From positions 1-27,098 of the forward strand of contig JAISRG010000009.1 of NCBI GenBank assembly GCA_031273725.1: a DNA stretch of 27,098 nucleotides. The letters are read 5' to 3'. Numbering within the stretch: position 1 is the first letter of the stretch; each line of letters starts with the position of its first letter. Position numbers and translations under genes: made by a program. Source of the stretch: Puniceicoccales bacterium. GTDB lineage: Bacteria > Verrucomicrobiota > Verrucomicrobiia > Opitutales > JAIRKQ01. The notes under the pieces are model-generated. The model did not search any database. It saw nothing but the letters and a program-made list of their open reading frames with translations, and was not told the origin of the DNA. Shown here one piece after another: positions 16,477 to 24,321 of the stretch.

Positions 16477-18786
16477 ATGTTTAATTTAAAAAAATACCTA
16501 ATTTGGAGATGTGCAGTAATTGCCATATGCATAGTATTATTCTTTAATAGCGTTTTATTGGGTGCTCCTAGCCTTGCTAAGCAGGCTGCTCTTGATGCTA
16601 AGCAGGAGGATGCTAATAGGGAAGCTAATCGTCGTGCTCAGGCAACTGAGCGTAGTACTCGTGTTGCTGCGCGTGGGGCTGGTGGCCAAGTCCTTGGTGC
16701 TGCCTTTGTTGCCCCTGATGCCACTGGTGCTGGTGGTGGTGCTCGTCGTGGTCGTGCTGGCCTTGGTGCCCGTGGTCGTGGTCGTGGTCGTGCCACTGTT
16801 GAGCTTGGGGCTGATGTCCGCAATGTTGATGCACATGATGCCTCTGATGTCCATGCTGAGCGTGTTGTCCCTGGCCCTGATTCCCCTGGTGCTGAGGCTC
16901 GTATCCCTGCCCTTAGCTCTGGTTCTGTCCTTGGCTCTGGCTTCCTTGGTGCCCCTTGGGATGACCATGGTGCTGACTCTGGCTTCCTTGTGGCTCCTGA
17001 TGCCGATGCCCTTGCTGAGCGTGTTGAGCTTGAGGCTGCTGCTGACCATACCCCTGTTGCTGATGCTCGTATCCCTACCCCTAGCTCTGATTCTGTCCCT
17101 GGCCTTGGTGGTGCCTTTGTTGCCCCTGATGCCACTGGTGCTGGTGGTGTTATCCGCAATGCTGATGCCCCTGCCGAGCATGAGGCTGATGGCCGTGGTG
17201 CCATTGGCGCCCCCATCTTGAAATTTGGTAGCAGAACCCTTTATGTCAATCAACCTAATGCCCCTGTCCATGAGGCCCCTGTTGTTGATGCCCTTGCTGC
17301 TGATGTGCCTGCCGAGCATGAGGCTGATATTGTTGGTGCCCCCCCTGCTGCGCGTGCTGCTGCTGAGCGTGTTGTCCCTGTCCCTGAGGCCCCTGGTGCT
17401 GGTGCCCCTGCTGCTGAGGCTCGTATCCCTGCCCTTAGCTCTGGTTCTGACGATGACTCTGGCTTTGTCCCTAGCCCTGGCCCTGATTCTGACTTTGACT
17501 CTGGCCCTGATTCCCCTGGTGGCTTTGGTGCTGGTGCCCCTGCTGAGCGTGCTGCTGCTGAGCGTGTTGTCCCTGTCCCTGGGGCCCCCATCTTGAGATT
17601 TGGTAGCAGAACCCTTTATGCCAATCAACCTAATGCCCCTGTCCCTGATGTTGGTGCCCTTGCTGCTGAGGCTCGTATCCCTGCCCTTAGCTCTGGTTCT
17701 GACGATGACTCTGGCTTCCTTGTGGCTCCTGATGGCTTTGGCCCTGCTGAGCTTGTTGTCCCTGTCCCTGATGCCCCTGACCATGCGAGTCCGTCAGGTG
17801 TGAACGATGACGATCCTAGCGTCAATTCCGAGCTAGCATTCATAACGATGACAGCCAATACCTTACTTACCGATGCCCTTGCCGACCGCATGGTAAGCGT
17901 AAAAGGCTGTCTTGCTGACCCGTTCATCCATATCATCTATGGTCAAGCCCACCAAAATAAGATCGCTGGACTTGGGTATAACAATAACATGTGCGGCTTT
18001 GTTATGGGACTTGATAATATTTGGACATTTGCCGATGAAAAGTACCTCCGCCTGGGCGTCGCCTTTGGGTATGCTCACGGAAAGACAACCTTTTCCGGTC
18101 CTGCTATCGGTCGCGAGAAATCCGCCAAGCACGATGTTTATACGCTAGAACTGTTCGGTGTTTACGAATCATTCAACGATAAACTTTTGAAGACAAACCT
18201 TGGGGTTATTCTTGGGTACAGTTACGGCAATAACAGGTTACACAGGACCGATTTAGGTTCCAACGTTTTCGATGCCAAAGTTGGGTCTGACAACATTTTT
18301 GTAAGCGCAGAATTAGTCAAAAACCTATATGCATGTAAGGGTTACCACTTTGGGATATGGCTCCGGGCAAATTACAGCCACATTGCCCAAAAAGGATACG
18401 ATGAATCAACAAAAGCTGCAATAGGCGCACGACATGTTTCTTCCGTCAAACATGACTTCCTAACCACTATCGTCGGCATCAACATTGAAAGAGAAATTCC
18501 TAACCTGACATATGTGGATAGGAAGCTGACATTGTCTTTGAAGGCCGGTTGGGAGTGCCAGGCAATACGATCACATTCTGAGGTTACCGTTAACTTCGAT
18601 AATAACCTTGGCATCGGTGAGTTCACTCCAAAACTTGGGCTCCCTTCCAAGAATGTTGCAATTGTATCACTCGGAGCTTCCCAAAAATTCAATGTCCACT
18701 GGAGCATCGTCGGTTCCTATGTCGCGAGATTCAATAAGGATATTTCCTCCCACAACCTTTCCTGTGGTGTTGAGTATTCTTTCTAG
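16477..18786 (+). CDS. Autotransporter with repetitive Ala/Pro/Asp/Gly-rich passenger
   Basis: This 769-residue surface protein has three parts. Residues 1-30 are a signal peptide with a basic start (MFNLKKYLIWR), a long hydrophobic core and a likely cut after LLGA. Residues about 35-445 form a low-complexity passenger rich in Ala, Pro, Asp, Gly and Val. Motifs recur there: AFVAPDATGAGG twice, EARIPALSSGS three times, FGSRTLY.NQPNAPV twice, and AERVVPVP several times. Residues about 480-769 resemble an autotransporter beta-barrel with alternating aromatic strands and a terminal Phe (GVEYSF), which would insert in the outer membrane. GAAGGAA precedes the ATG. The passenger codons are strikingly uniform (GCT, CCT, GAT, GGT) and unlike the flanking genes. 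The passenger's target is unknown. Confidence 0.85.
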   Translation: MFNLKKYLIWRCAVIAICIVLFFNSVLLGAPSLAKQAALDAKQEDANREANRRAQATERSTRVAARGAGGQVLGAAFVAPDATGAGGGARRGRAGLGARGRGRGRATVELGADVRNVDAHDASDVHAERVVPGPDSPGAEARIPALSSGSVLGSGFLGAPWDDHGADSGFLVAPDADALAERVELEAAADHTPVADARIPTPSSDSVPGLGGAFVAPDATGAGGVIRNADAPAEHEADGRGAIGAPILKFGSRTLYVNQPNAPVHEAPVVDALAADVPAEHEADIVGAPPAARAAAERVVPVPEAPGAGAPAAEARIPALSSGSDDDSGFVPSPGPDSDFDSGPDSPGGFGAGAPAERAAAERVVPVPGAPILRFGSRTLYANQPNAPVPDVGALAAEARIPALSSGSDDDSGFLVAPDGFGPAELVVPVPDAPDHASPSGVNDDDPSVNSELAFITMTANTLLTDALADRMVSVKGCLADPFIHIIYGQAHQNKIAGLGYNNNMCGFVMGLDNIWTFADEKYLRLGVAFGYAHGKTTFSGPAIGREKSAKHDVYTLELFGVYESFNDKLLKTNLGVILGYSYGNNRLHRTDLGSNVFDAKVGSDNIFVSAELVKNLYACKGYHFGIWLRANYSHIAQKGYDESTKAAIGARHVSSVKHDFLTTIVGINIEREIPNLTYVDRKLTLSLKAGWECQAIRSHSEVTVNFDNNLGIGEFTPKLGLPSKNVAIVSLGASQKFNVHWSIVGSYVARFNKDISSHNLSCGVEYSF
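16702..17717 (+). repeat. Direct repeats within the autotransporter passenger
   Basis: Three families of direct repeats are visible. A 37-base unit is identical at 16702-16738 and 17113-17149. A 62-base unit at 17209-17270 recurs at 17584-17645 with two differences. A block beginning GAGGCTCGTATCCCTG lies at 16894-16927, 17416-17449 and 17668-17701; in the last two copies the identity extends about 16 bases further. Shorter units (GCTGAGCGTGTTGTCCCTG) recur between them. All repeats keep the reading frame, so unequal recombination would change passenger length without breaking the barrel. Confidence 0.85.
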
Positions 18787-18882
18787 AACGCAAATTTAGA
18801 ACGAGGAAAAACCTTGAAAATCTTAAGAACTGAGAAATAAGCACTATGAGCCAAAAAAGTACTTAAATTTTTAGGGCCTCTC

Positions 18883-18900
18883 GGGGTGTTTTCCCCTTGT
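18883..18900 (+). terminator. Possible terminator after the autotransporter
   Basis: GGGG (18883-18886) and CCCC (18893-18896) flank a TGTTTT loop, followed by TTGTTTG. The stem is short but GC-pure with a T-rich tail. It lies about 100 bases after the stop codon and 50 before tsaB. Confidence 0.3.
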
Positions 18901-18947
18901 TTGTGAATTGCTTTGCTAAAAATGTAGATATATACAAATTTACGGAA

Positions 18948-19565
18948 ATGTTTAGCCATCGATATCTATTGATAGATTCAGCTACTCCAGTGACGCAAGT
19001 TATCATCATAGATAATAAAACTATTCTGGCAAGTAAGGCATCAATTGGGAATGCCGTTGATGTAATTACTTCTGCCGTAGAAGAGTTGCTATTGAAAACA
19101 AATTGTGCCATCGGTAATTTCGATGGCATGATATATTGTGGTGGTCCTGGTTCGGCCCTGGGGTTAAGGGTGGCCCTTACATCGATAAATACTTGGATGA
19201 TCTTTGGCAAATATGATTGCAAGTTACTGACATATGATGCCCTAGACATGGGCCTACATTTAAATCGAAGTGCCAAAAGCATCTGTACCTACGGCACTAT
19301 GGACAATTTGATTGTCAGAACGAAGGATAGCGCTGGCATTAAAATTTCGGCAATGGATGAGCTTGATTTTGAAGACAATATGTTATTCTTGGATACGCGG
19401 CGTATTCGGTGCGAAAAATATCAAAATTTCCCCCCTGCGAACTATGATATTTCTACGGCGAATTTTGACATTTTAGACCTTTGTGAAATCGCAAATGGAG
19501 AGCTAAAGAATTACGGCGACATTAATTATAAAAAATGGTCAGGGAAGCCCATAAAAAATGAATGA
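18948..19565 (+). CDS. tsaB: Divergent TsaB-like protein (tRNA threonylcarbamoyladenosine complex)
   Basis: TsaB is the scaffold partner of TsaD in making the t6A modification at A37 of ANN-decoding tRNAs. The protein has the ASKHA-fold start YLLIDSATPVTQVIII. It also has the family's signature loop in a weakened form, FDGMIYCGGPGSALGLRVAL (usually GPGSFTGLR), followed by the helix leading to a YDAL segment. I start at the ATG at 18948, giving 205 residues. An upstream TTG at 18897 adds 17 residues with no counterpart in TsaB. The C-terminal half is poorly conserved, as often in TsaB. Its end overlaps the next gene by eight bases, so the two are translationally coupled. Confidence 0.75.
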   Translation: MFSHRYLLIDSATPVTQVIIIDNKTILASKASIGNAVDVITSAVEELLLKTNCAIGNFDGMIYCGGPGSALGLRVALTSINTWMIFGKYDCKLLTYDALDMGLHLNRSAKSICTYGTMDNLIVRTKDSAGIKISAMDELDFEDNMLFLDTRRIRCEKYQNFPPANYDISTANFDILDLCEIANGELKNYGDINYKKWSGKPIKNE

Positions 19566-20055
19566 CAGAACCATGATAATCGTCATATTTGCGCTGGTTT
19601 TGATGGTGCTAGCTTTAGCCCGAAGGTGTAAATTCAAATCTGCCAAAAAGCGTACTGAAATGCGGCCCCGGCCTTCGCTAATCAATTTGACAATAAATAA
19701 CCTACGGCTGGCGCGCGCTCAAATATCAGATTCTACATTCCATGAATTCTCAAAATTGCTATCGTTCGCACTAAAGGTTTACGTACGCGGGGCATACAAA
19801 ATTCCATCCATGAAAATAACGTCCGAAGAAACGATAAACAAACTGCTTTCCAATGCCCAAAACGACTGGTCTGTCATAAGTTTACTCACAGAAGTTTTGA
19901 AATTAACCGATGCCGTAAAGTATTCCCAAAGAAAACTTTCTAAGATACAACAAAAGGGAATATACAAAAAAGCGTGCAAGTTTGTACTTTTATCCGAAAG
20001 ATTTTTCAGAGCACAAAACCAATCACTCAAATCTACCCAAGCACACGAATTATAG
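19558..20055 (+). CDS. Single-pass membrane protein resembling DUF4381
   Basis: The 165-residue protein opens with one hydrophobic helix (residues about 6-21, IIVIFALVLMVLALA). A basic segment follows, then a soluble helical domain of about 110 residues. The layout F.ELS..L+.YV..., then ...MKITSEETINKLL, then LL.EVLKLTDAVKYSQ..., resembles the DUF4381 domain next to BatA/BatD-type von Willebrand proteins. None of those partners is in the window, and the match is by pattern only. The start codon overlaps the last eight bases of tsaB. A decayed IS630 fragment lies just downstream. Confidence 0.55.
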   Translation: MNDRTMIIVIFALVLMVLALARRCKFKSAKKRTEMRPRPSLINLTINNLRLARAQISDSTFHEFSKLLSFALKVYVRGAYKIPSMKITSEETINKLLSNAQNDWSVISLLTEVLKLTDAVKYSQRKLSKIQQKGIYKKACKFVLLSERFFRAQNQSLKSTQAHEL

Positions 20056-20063
20056 TGAGCTAG

Positions 20064-20165
20064 ATTAACGTAGTTCCATAATTAAGATTGAGAGCGATAG
20101 AAAGTCTGTCATAAAAATTGGCAATACGGAGCTACTTTCGTCTAGTATACTATGGGATGTATCCT
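20064..20165 (-). mobile_element. IS630-family transposase remnant (C-terminal end)
   Basis: On the minus strand the sequence encodes LRIANFYDRLSIALNLNYG followed shortly by a stop (TAG at 20062-20064). In-frame stops lie upstream of this block. NFYDRLS and the surrounding DNA match the second remnant near 24035-24240 over about 70 bases (20070 onward). That copy carries the family's YSPDLN motif. Only the last 30 or so codons survive, so this is dead. No terminal inverted repeat could be defined. Confidence 0.55.
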
Positions 20166-20260
20166 CCCTTGCTCTTGCGTTTAGCTTAAACAAATCGACT
20201 ATATTTTAAATGTAAAATTTTACTTGCAATTTTCAGAACTTTTTACAACATTGTACTTCT

Positions 20261-20455
20261 ATGAAACTTGAACCTGAAAAATTAGATCATATTGTAGAAT
20301 CTGCAAACACAAAAGATGTAAAATCGTCATTTGCAGGGAGAACATTTGGCATTGGGGCTAAAGACAAGACATTTATGACCAAAGAAGTTATGTCTGCGTT
20401 GGATAACAGAAACGCGAATGGCAAAATAGAGGGACAAAAAAATGAGAAATCTTAG
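20261..20455 (+). CDS. Small hypothetical protein, probably the 5' part of a frameshifted gene
   Basis: This 64-residue frame (MKLEPEKLDHIVESANTKDV...) is hydrophilic and lysine-rich with no domain I recognise. It has no signal peptide and no Shine-Dalgarno sequence. It stops at 20455 while a different frame (20446-20589) continues with similar charged composition, so the gene may have been about 110 codons before a frameshift. It sits between an IS630 remnant and convergent lysS, a place where decaying genes collect. Confidence 0.35.
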   Translation: MKLEPEKLDHIVESANTKDVKSSFAGRTFGIGAKDKTFMTKEVMSALDNRNANGKIEGQKNEKS

Positions 20456-20589
20456 AGGAGAAAAATGAAATCCCAACTCCTAAGACTGGTAAAGCCATTT
20501 GTGAAAATCGACGATCTGAGCAAGAGAAAAAACATTGTGATACAAAATGGTATACCCTGAAAAAAGAGGCAAAGGCCAAACTAAATTAA
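20446..20589 (+). pseudogene. Downstream out-of-frame piece of the small gene at 20261
   Basis: In the frame starting at 20446 the plus strand is open for 47 codons (EILEEKNEIPTPKTGKAICE, ending LKKEAKAKLN) up to TAA at 20587-20589. It has no ATG in frame and overlaps the end of the first frame. Its composition matches the upstream 64 codons. A one- or two-base indel near 20446-20460, where AAAAATGAGAAATC and AAAAATGAAATCCC form an imperfect duplication, would join them. In a third reading, an ATG at 20465 after AGGAG gives only 31 codons. Confidence 0.35.
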
Positions 20590-20625
20590 TTGACCCAACC
20601 GACCATTGTAAATTTGCCACTGTGG

Positions 20626-22104
20626 TTAATTTCCTTCCTGTGGCCGCAGCATGGGAAAAAGTATCGTGTCTCTAATGCTAGCGGCTCCCGTTAATAGGAT
20701 AACCAACCTATCGATTCCAATACCCATGCCACCTGCCGGAGGCATACCATATTCCAAAGATAACAAAAACTCATTGTCTAAATTGTGTTTTTCTTCTCCG
20801 ATCTGTTTTTCGAACATTTCCCGCTGTATGAATGGATCATTTTGTTCGGAATATGCCGGCGCAATTTCCTGGCCATTTATGCACAATTCAAAAACATCCA
20901 AATAGCGGCTGTCGGCCTTATTTATCTTTGCAAGCGGACATAATTCCCTTGGCAGATGGGTAACAAATGTTGGTTGAATGAGTTTTGGCTCAACTATTTT
21001 GCTGTAAACATCATTTGTTATTTCAAAATCTTCATTGTCTGGGTTTACTTCAACTTCAAGGTCTTTGCATCGTTTTAACTTCTGATCCTTGGAAAAGGAA
21101 AACCAATCGGCATTTCCCGTCGCTTCAGTAATCAGGTCACAATAACGCCTTTCGGCCCATTCTCCTCCAAGCTCGATAATTGTTCCATCGTGGGCCGCTA
21201 TGGTCGTTGTTCCGACGACGGTTTTGCAAAGATGCTGTAATATTTCACGCACCAACGTCATCATGCCTTTATAATCGGAAAAAGCTTGATATATTTCAAT
21301 ACTTGTAAATTCAGGATTGTGTTTGCGAGACAACCCCTCATTCCTAAAAATTCTACCAATTTCAAATACCCTATCAAACCCAGCCACCAGCATCCTTTTT
21401 AGGAAAAGTTCCGTGGCTATTCTCAGGTAACATTTTTGATTGAGGGCATTCATAAATGTTTCAAATGGCCGTGCAGCCGCACCACCAACAATATTTTGCA
21501 GAATTGGAGTTTCTACTTCCTCAAATCCCTTAGCCCACAAAAATCGTCGAATTTCCTTTACTATTTGACACCTCTTCTTTGCCCTATCGCGGGATTCCTG
21601 GTTAACGATCAGGTCCAAATACCTCTGCCGGTAAATTTGATCATTGTCTACTAGGCCATGCCATTTTTCCGGGAGCGGCCGCAATGACTTTGCAACCATC
21701 AAAATACTTTTGACGCGAACCGTAATTTCTCCGGTTTTTGTCCTAAACAGTTCTCCGCTGGCCCCGACGATATCTCCAATATCAAATTTTGTAAAATCTT
21801 TATACTGGTCATCTCCGATGTCATTCGTTGAAACATATAGTTGAATCTGCCCATCGCTGTCTAAAATTTTTACGAAACTTGCCCTGCCCATTAGGCGAAA
21901 CGTTACAATCCTTCCGGCGACACTAACCATTTGCTGGTTCTCAGAATCTGCTTCGTAGAGTTTTTTCGCTTCCTCGGATGTATGTTCCCTTTGGAAATTT
22001 TGTCCGAAAGGGTCAAATCCATTCCTTCGCATATCCTCCAATTTCGCCATGCGAACGGCATATACATCACTTCCGTCAACCTTTTTTTCTTCAAGCTCGG
22101 TCAT
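20626..22104 (-). CDS. lysS: Lysyl-tRNA synthetase, class II
   Basis: LysS charges tRNA-Lys with lysine using ATP. At 492 residues it has the bacterial class II length. The N-terminal OB fold that reads the anticodon covers about residues 55-150 (VAGRIVTFRLMGRASFVKI). The catalytic core follows, with motif 2 (RIFRNEGLSRKHNPEF, ATP-binding Arg254) and motif 3 (GMGIGIDRLVILL, Arg466). ELCPLAKINK and GQEIAPAYSE are typical of the lysine pocket region. The gene is 59 bases downstream of rpsA on the same strand and is probably co-transcribed with it. There is no clear Shine-Dalgarno before the ATG. Confidence 0.97.
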   Translation of the reverse strand: MTELEEKKVDGSDVYAVRMAKLEDMRRNGFDPFGQNFQREHTSEEAKKLYEADSENQQMVSVAGRIVTFRLMGRASFVKILDSDGQIQLYVSTNDIGDDQYKDFTKFDIGDIVGASGELFRTKTGEITVRVKSILMVAKSLRPLPEKWHGLVDNDQIYRQRYLDLIVNQESRDRAKKRCQIVKEIRRFLWAKGFEEVETPILQNIVGGAAARPFETFMNALNQKCYLRIATELFLKRMLVAGFDRVFEIGRIFRNEGLSRKHNPEFTSIEIYQAFSDYKGMMTLVREILQHLCKTVVGTTTIAAHDGTIIELGGEWAERRYCDLITEATGNADWFSFSKDQKLKRCKDLEVEVNPDNEDFEITNDVYSKIVEPKLIQPTFVTHLPRELCPLAKINKADSRYLDVFELCINGQEIAPAYSEQNDPFIQREMFEKQIGEEKHNLDNEFLLSLEYGMPPAGGMGIGIDRLVILLTGAASIRDTILFPMLRPQEGN

Positions 22105-22163
22105 ATGCTAAACATCTTTGGCCCAAGGATCATTTCAAAAGACATCCCCGGGCAATTTTAATT

Positions 22164-23849
22164 CTATTCTTCTTCCCTTTGGCCCAGAGATTCATCAATC
22201 CCCGAAAACATGTCAGACAAACTGACCAATTCACTTGTGTTTTTAATTTTATCAAATGCTTTCATTTCTTCGGTAAATGCTGTTTCGTCATAGTTTGCTG
22301 CTTTTATTGACAAGCCGATTCTGCGATCGTTTTGGTCGATTTTTATTACCCGGGCAGCGATTTCTTGTCCGACGGCTAGCACAGATTTGACTTTATCAAC
22401 GTGAGTTTCCGAAATCTGACTGATGTGAACAAGGCCTTCGAGATCACCTTCCAGCTTGATAAATGCACCGTAGGGAACAATTCTCGTCACCGTTCCAGTC
22501 ACTGCCGCCCCAACCCTATATTTTCTTTGTATTTCCGGCCATGGATCTTCCGTCAATTGCTTGATTCCCAGAGCAATCCTTTGCTGCTCTTGATTTATGC
22601 TCAATACAATTGTATCAACTTCGTCTCCCTTTTTAACAAATTCGTTCGGGTTACTGATGTTTCGCGTCCAACTCATATCGCTGACGTGGATCATTCCGTC
22701 GATACCTTCTTCCAATTCGACAAATGCTCCGTATGCCGTCATATTGCGTATCTTCCCGCGGACATGCGCCCCAACGGGATAATTTCTACAAACCATTTCC
22801 CATGGGTTTTCATCGGTTTGTTTTAGGCTCAGGGCAATCCTCTGTTCGTCCTTGGAAATTTCTATGACAACGGCATCTATTTCCTGTCCAATTTTTACAA
22901 TCTCGTTCGGCTTATTAATGCGCTTTGTCCATGACATTTCCGTTACGTGAATTAATCCTTCGACACCATTTTCAATTTCCACAAATGCCCCATAGGGAAC
23001 CATATTGACGACTTTTCCGTGGATCTTTGACCCTATCGGATAACGCTGTTCAATGTTATCCCATGGATTTGGTACGGTTTGCTTCAGCCCTAGGGAAAAT
23101 CGTTCCTTTTCCTGGTCGATTCCTATAACCATGACACTAACCTCTTGTCCTGGTCTCACGACATCATTTGGATGGGAAATGCGTCCCCAGCTCATATCAG
23201 TTATGTGCAGGAGACCATCTAATCCATCAACATCGACAAATGCTCCGTAGTCCGTAGTGTTTTTAATAATACCCGTGCGAATGTCACCGACTTTAATTTC
23301 GTCGAGCAATAGTTTGCGTTTTTTCTGGCGTTCTTCTTCGATCAACTCCCGCCGCGAAATGATGATATTCTTGCGCTCTTGGTTAATTTTTAAAATTTTA
23401 AACTCATAGGTATTCCCAATGTACTGGTCGAGGTTGATGGGAGACTGTGTGTCGACCTGGGAAGCGGGAAGGAAGGCATCAACTCCAATATTCACCAATA
23501 ATCCACCCTTGACCCTGCCTTTTACGCGGCCAGGAAGAACCGAGCCCTCTTCGCAATTTTCAACGATCAATGCCCAATTCTTTTTCTGCAAAGCCTTATC
23601 ATGTGAAATCAGCGGATTTCCATATTTATCTTCCAAACGTTCAATGTACACATCGATCTCACTGCCAACTTCCAGGGATTCGATGTCATTAAATTCAAGG
23701 GCAGAAATAACTCCTTCTGCCTTTCCTCCTATGTCGACGGCCACCTCATTTCCATGGATTTTCGTAACGACACCCTTCACAACTAAGCCTTCTTTCAACT
23801 CCTCCATAGGATGTGATGCAAGAAGCTCTTCCATAACTGTAGATTCCAT
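22164..23849 (-). CDS. rpsA: 30S ribosomal protein S1
   Basis: S1 binds mRNA on the small subunit and helps unfold it for initiation, which matters most for messages with weak Shine-Dalgarno sequences. The 561 residues contain six S1 (OB-fold) repeats, at about 20-90, 105-173, 190-258, 275-345, 362-430 and 448-517. Repeats 3-6 carry the YGAFV...GL.H.. signature, for example GAFVDVDGLDGLLHITDMSW. The first two are more divergent, as in E. coli S1 (557 residues), where they anchor the protein to the ribosome through S2. The gene is followed by lysS. Upstream are 472 bases holding an IS630 remnant. cmk, a common neighbour, is absent. Confidence 0.96.
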   Translation of the reverse strand: MESTVMEELLASHPMEELKEGLVVKGVVTKIHGNEVAVDIGGKAEGVISALEFNDIESLEVGSEIDVYIERLEDKYGNPLISHDKALQKKNWALIVENCEEGSVLPGRVKGRVKGGLLVNIGVDAFLPASQVDTQSPINLDQYIGNTYEFKILKINQERKNIIISRRELIEEERQKKRKLLLDEIKVGDIRTGIIKNTTDYGAFVDVDGLDGLLHITDMSWGRISHPNDVVRPGQEVSVMVIGIDQEKERFSLGLKQTVPNPWDNIEQRYPIGSKIHGKVVNMVPYGAFVEIENGVEGLIHVTEMSWTKRINKPNEIVKIGQEIDAVVIEISKDEQRIALSLKQTDENPWEMVCRNYPVGAHVRGKIRNMTAYGAFVELEEGIDGMIHVSDMSWTRNISNPNEFVKKGDEVDTIVLSINQEQQRIALGIKQLTEDPWPEIQRKYRVGAAVTGTVTRIVPYGAFIKLEGDLEGLVHISQISETHVDKVKSVLAVGQEIAARVIKIDQNDRRIGLSIKAANYDETAFTEEMKAFDKIKNTSELVSLSDMFSGIDESLGQREEE

Positions 23850-24034
23850 AATTTTCCCAAAAACTGGGGGTTAAGGTTAATAAACATGGAGTCAACCCAT
23901 TTGACACCATCAAAGAACAATTAGGGCAAAACCTGGGAAATTACACCGATAGTTCAAGCACAATAATTGAAAATTTTTAGCAAAACCATTACAAATGTCT
24001 AGGGTCAGCCCCACATATACTGCGCCAGACGGAA

Positions 24035-24240
24035 GTAGTTCCTTAACTAAGATCAAAGGCAGAGAAAGGCGATCGTAAAAATTGACAATGTGGCGCCAAA
24101 GGGATGAGAGTTTATTCCTGATCCAAGCCCGGTAATGCTCGATGTGGTTAAGATCTGGCGAATAGAATGGCAGATAGCTTACTTCTTTCGCCTTAGCCGT
24201 TAAATTTTTGTGCCCATGTTAACAAACCACAACTTTTAGA
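24035..24240 (-). mobile_element. IS630-family transposase remnant with YSPDLN motif
   Basis: Read on the minus strand, the segment encodes GHKNLTAKAKEVSYLPFYSP and then DLNHIEH, the hallmark end of the DDE catalytic domain in IS630/Tc1-mariner-like transposases (usually YSPDLNPIE). NFYDRLS follows about 30 residues later. A TAA interrupts the frame just before GHKNL. Compared with the remnant at 20070-20144, one base is missing shortly after NFYDRLS, so the original C-terminus is out of frame. The upstream two thirds of the transposase are gone. The rest of the gap (23850-24034) has nothing else I can name. Confidence 0.7.
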
Positions 24241-24268
24241 AGAAATGCGGGGTATTTTTGCAAAAAAA

Positions 24269-24314
24269 TTGACATTTTCATTAAAGTATGTAAACTTTAT
24301 GTGATTTAAGGAGG
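24269..24314 (+). promoter_or_regulatory. Promoter and strong ribosome binding site for the repeat protein
   Basis: TTGACA (24269-24274), 16 bases, then TAAACT (24291-24296) gives a good sigma-70-like promoter. AAGGAGG (24308-24314) is a full anti-16S match seven bases before the ATG at 24322. The leader would be very short. Confidence 0.55.
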
Positions 24315-24321
24315 TTATTTT

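Noticed and set aside
16702..17717. CRISPR-like regular repeats
   Set aside because: The repeats are irregularly spaced, keep the reading frame, lie within a coding region, and have no constant spacer length.
16555..17784. 409-codon minus-strand frame and other long frames (for example 16562-17221 plus, 16638-17216 minus) across the autotransporter passenger
   Set aside because: They are low-complexity by-products of the GCT/CCT/GAT/GGT repeats. The plus frame at 16477 has a signal peptide, barrel and ribosome binding site.
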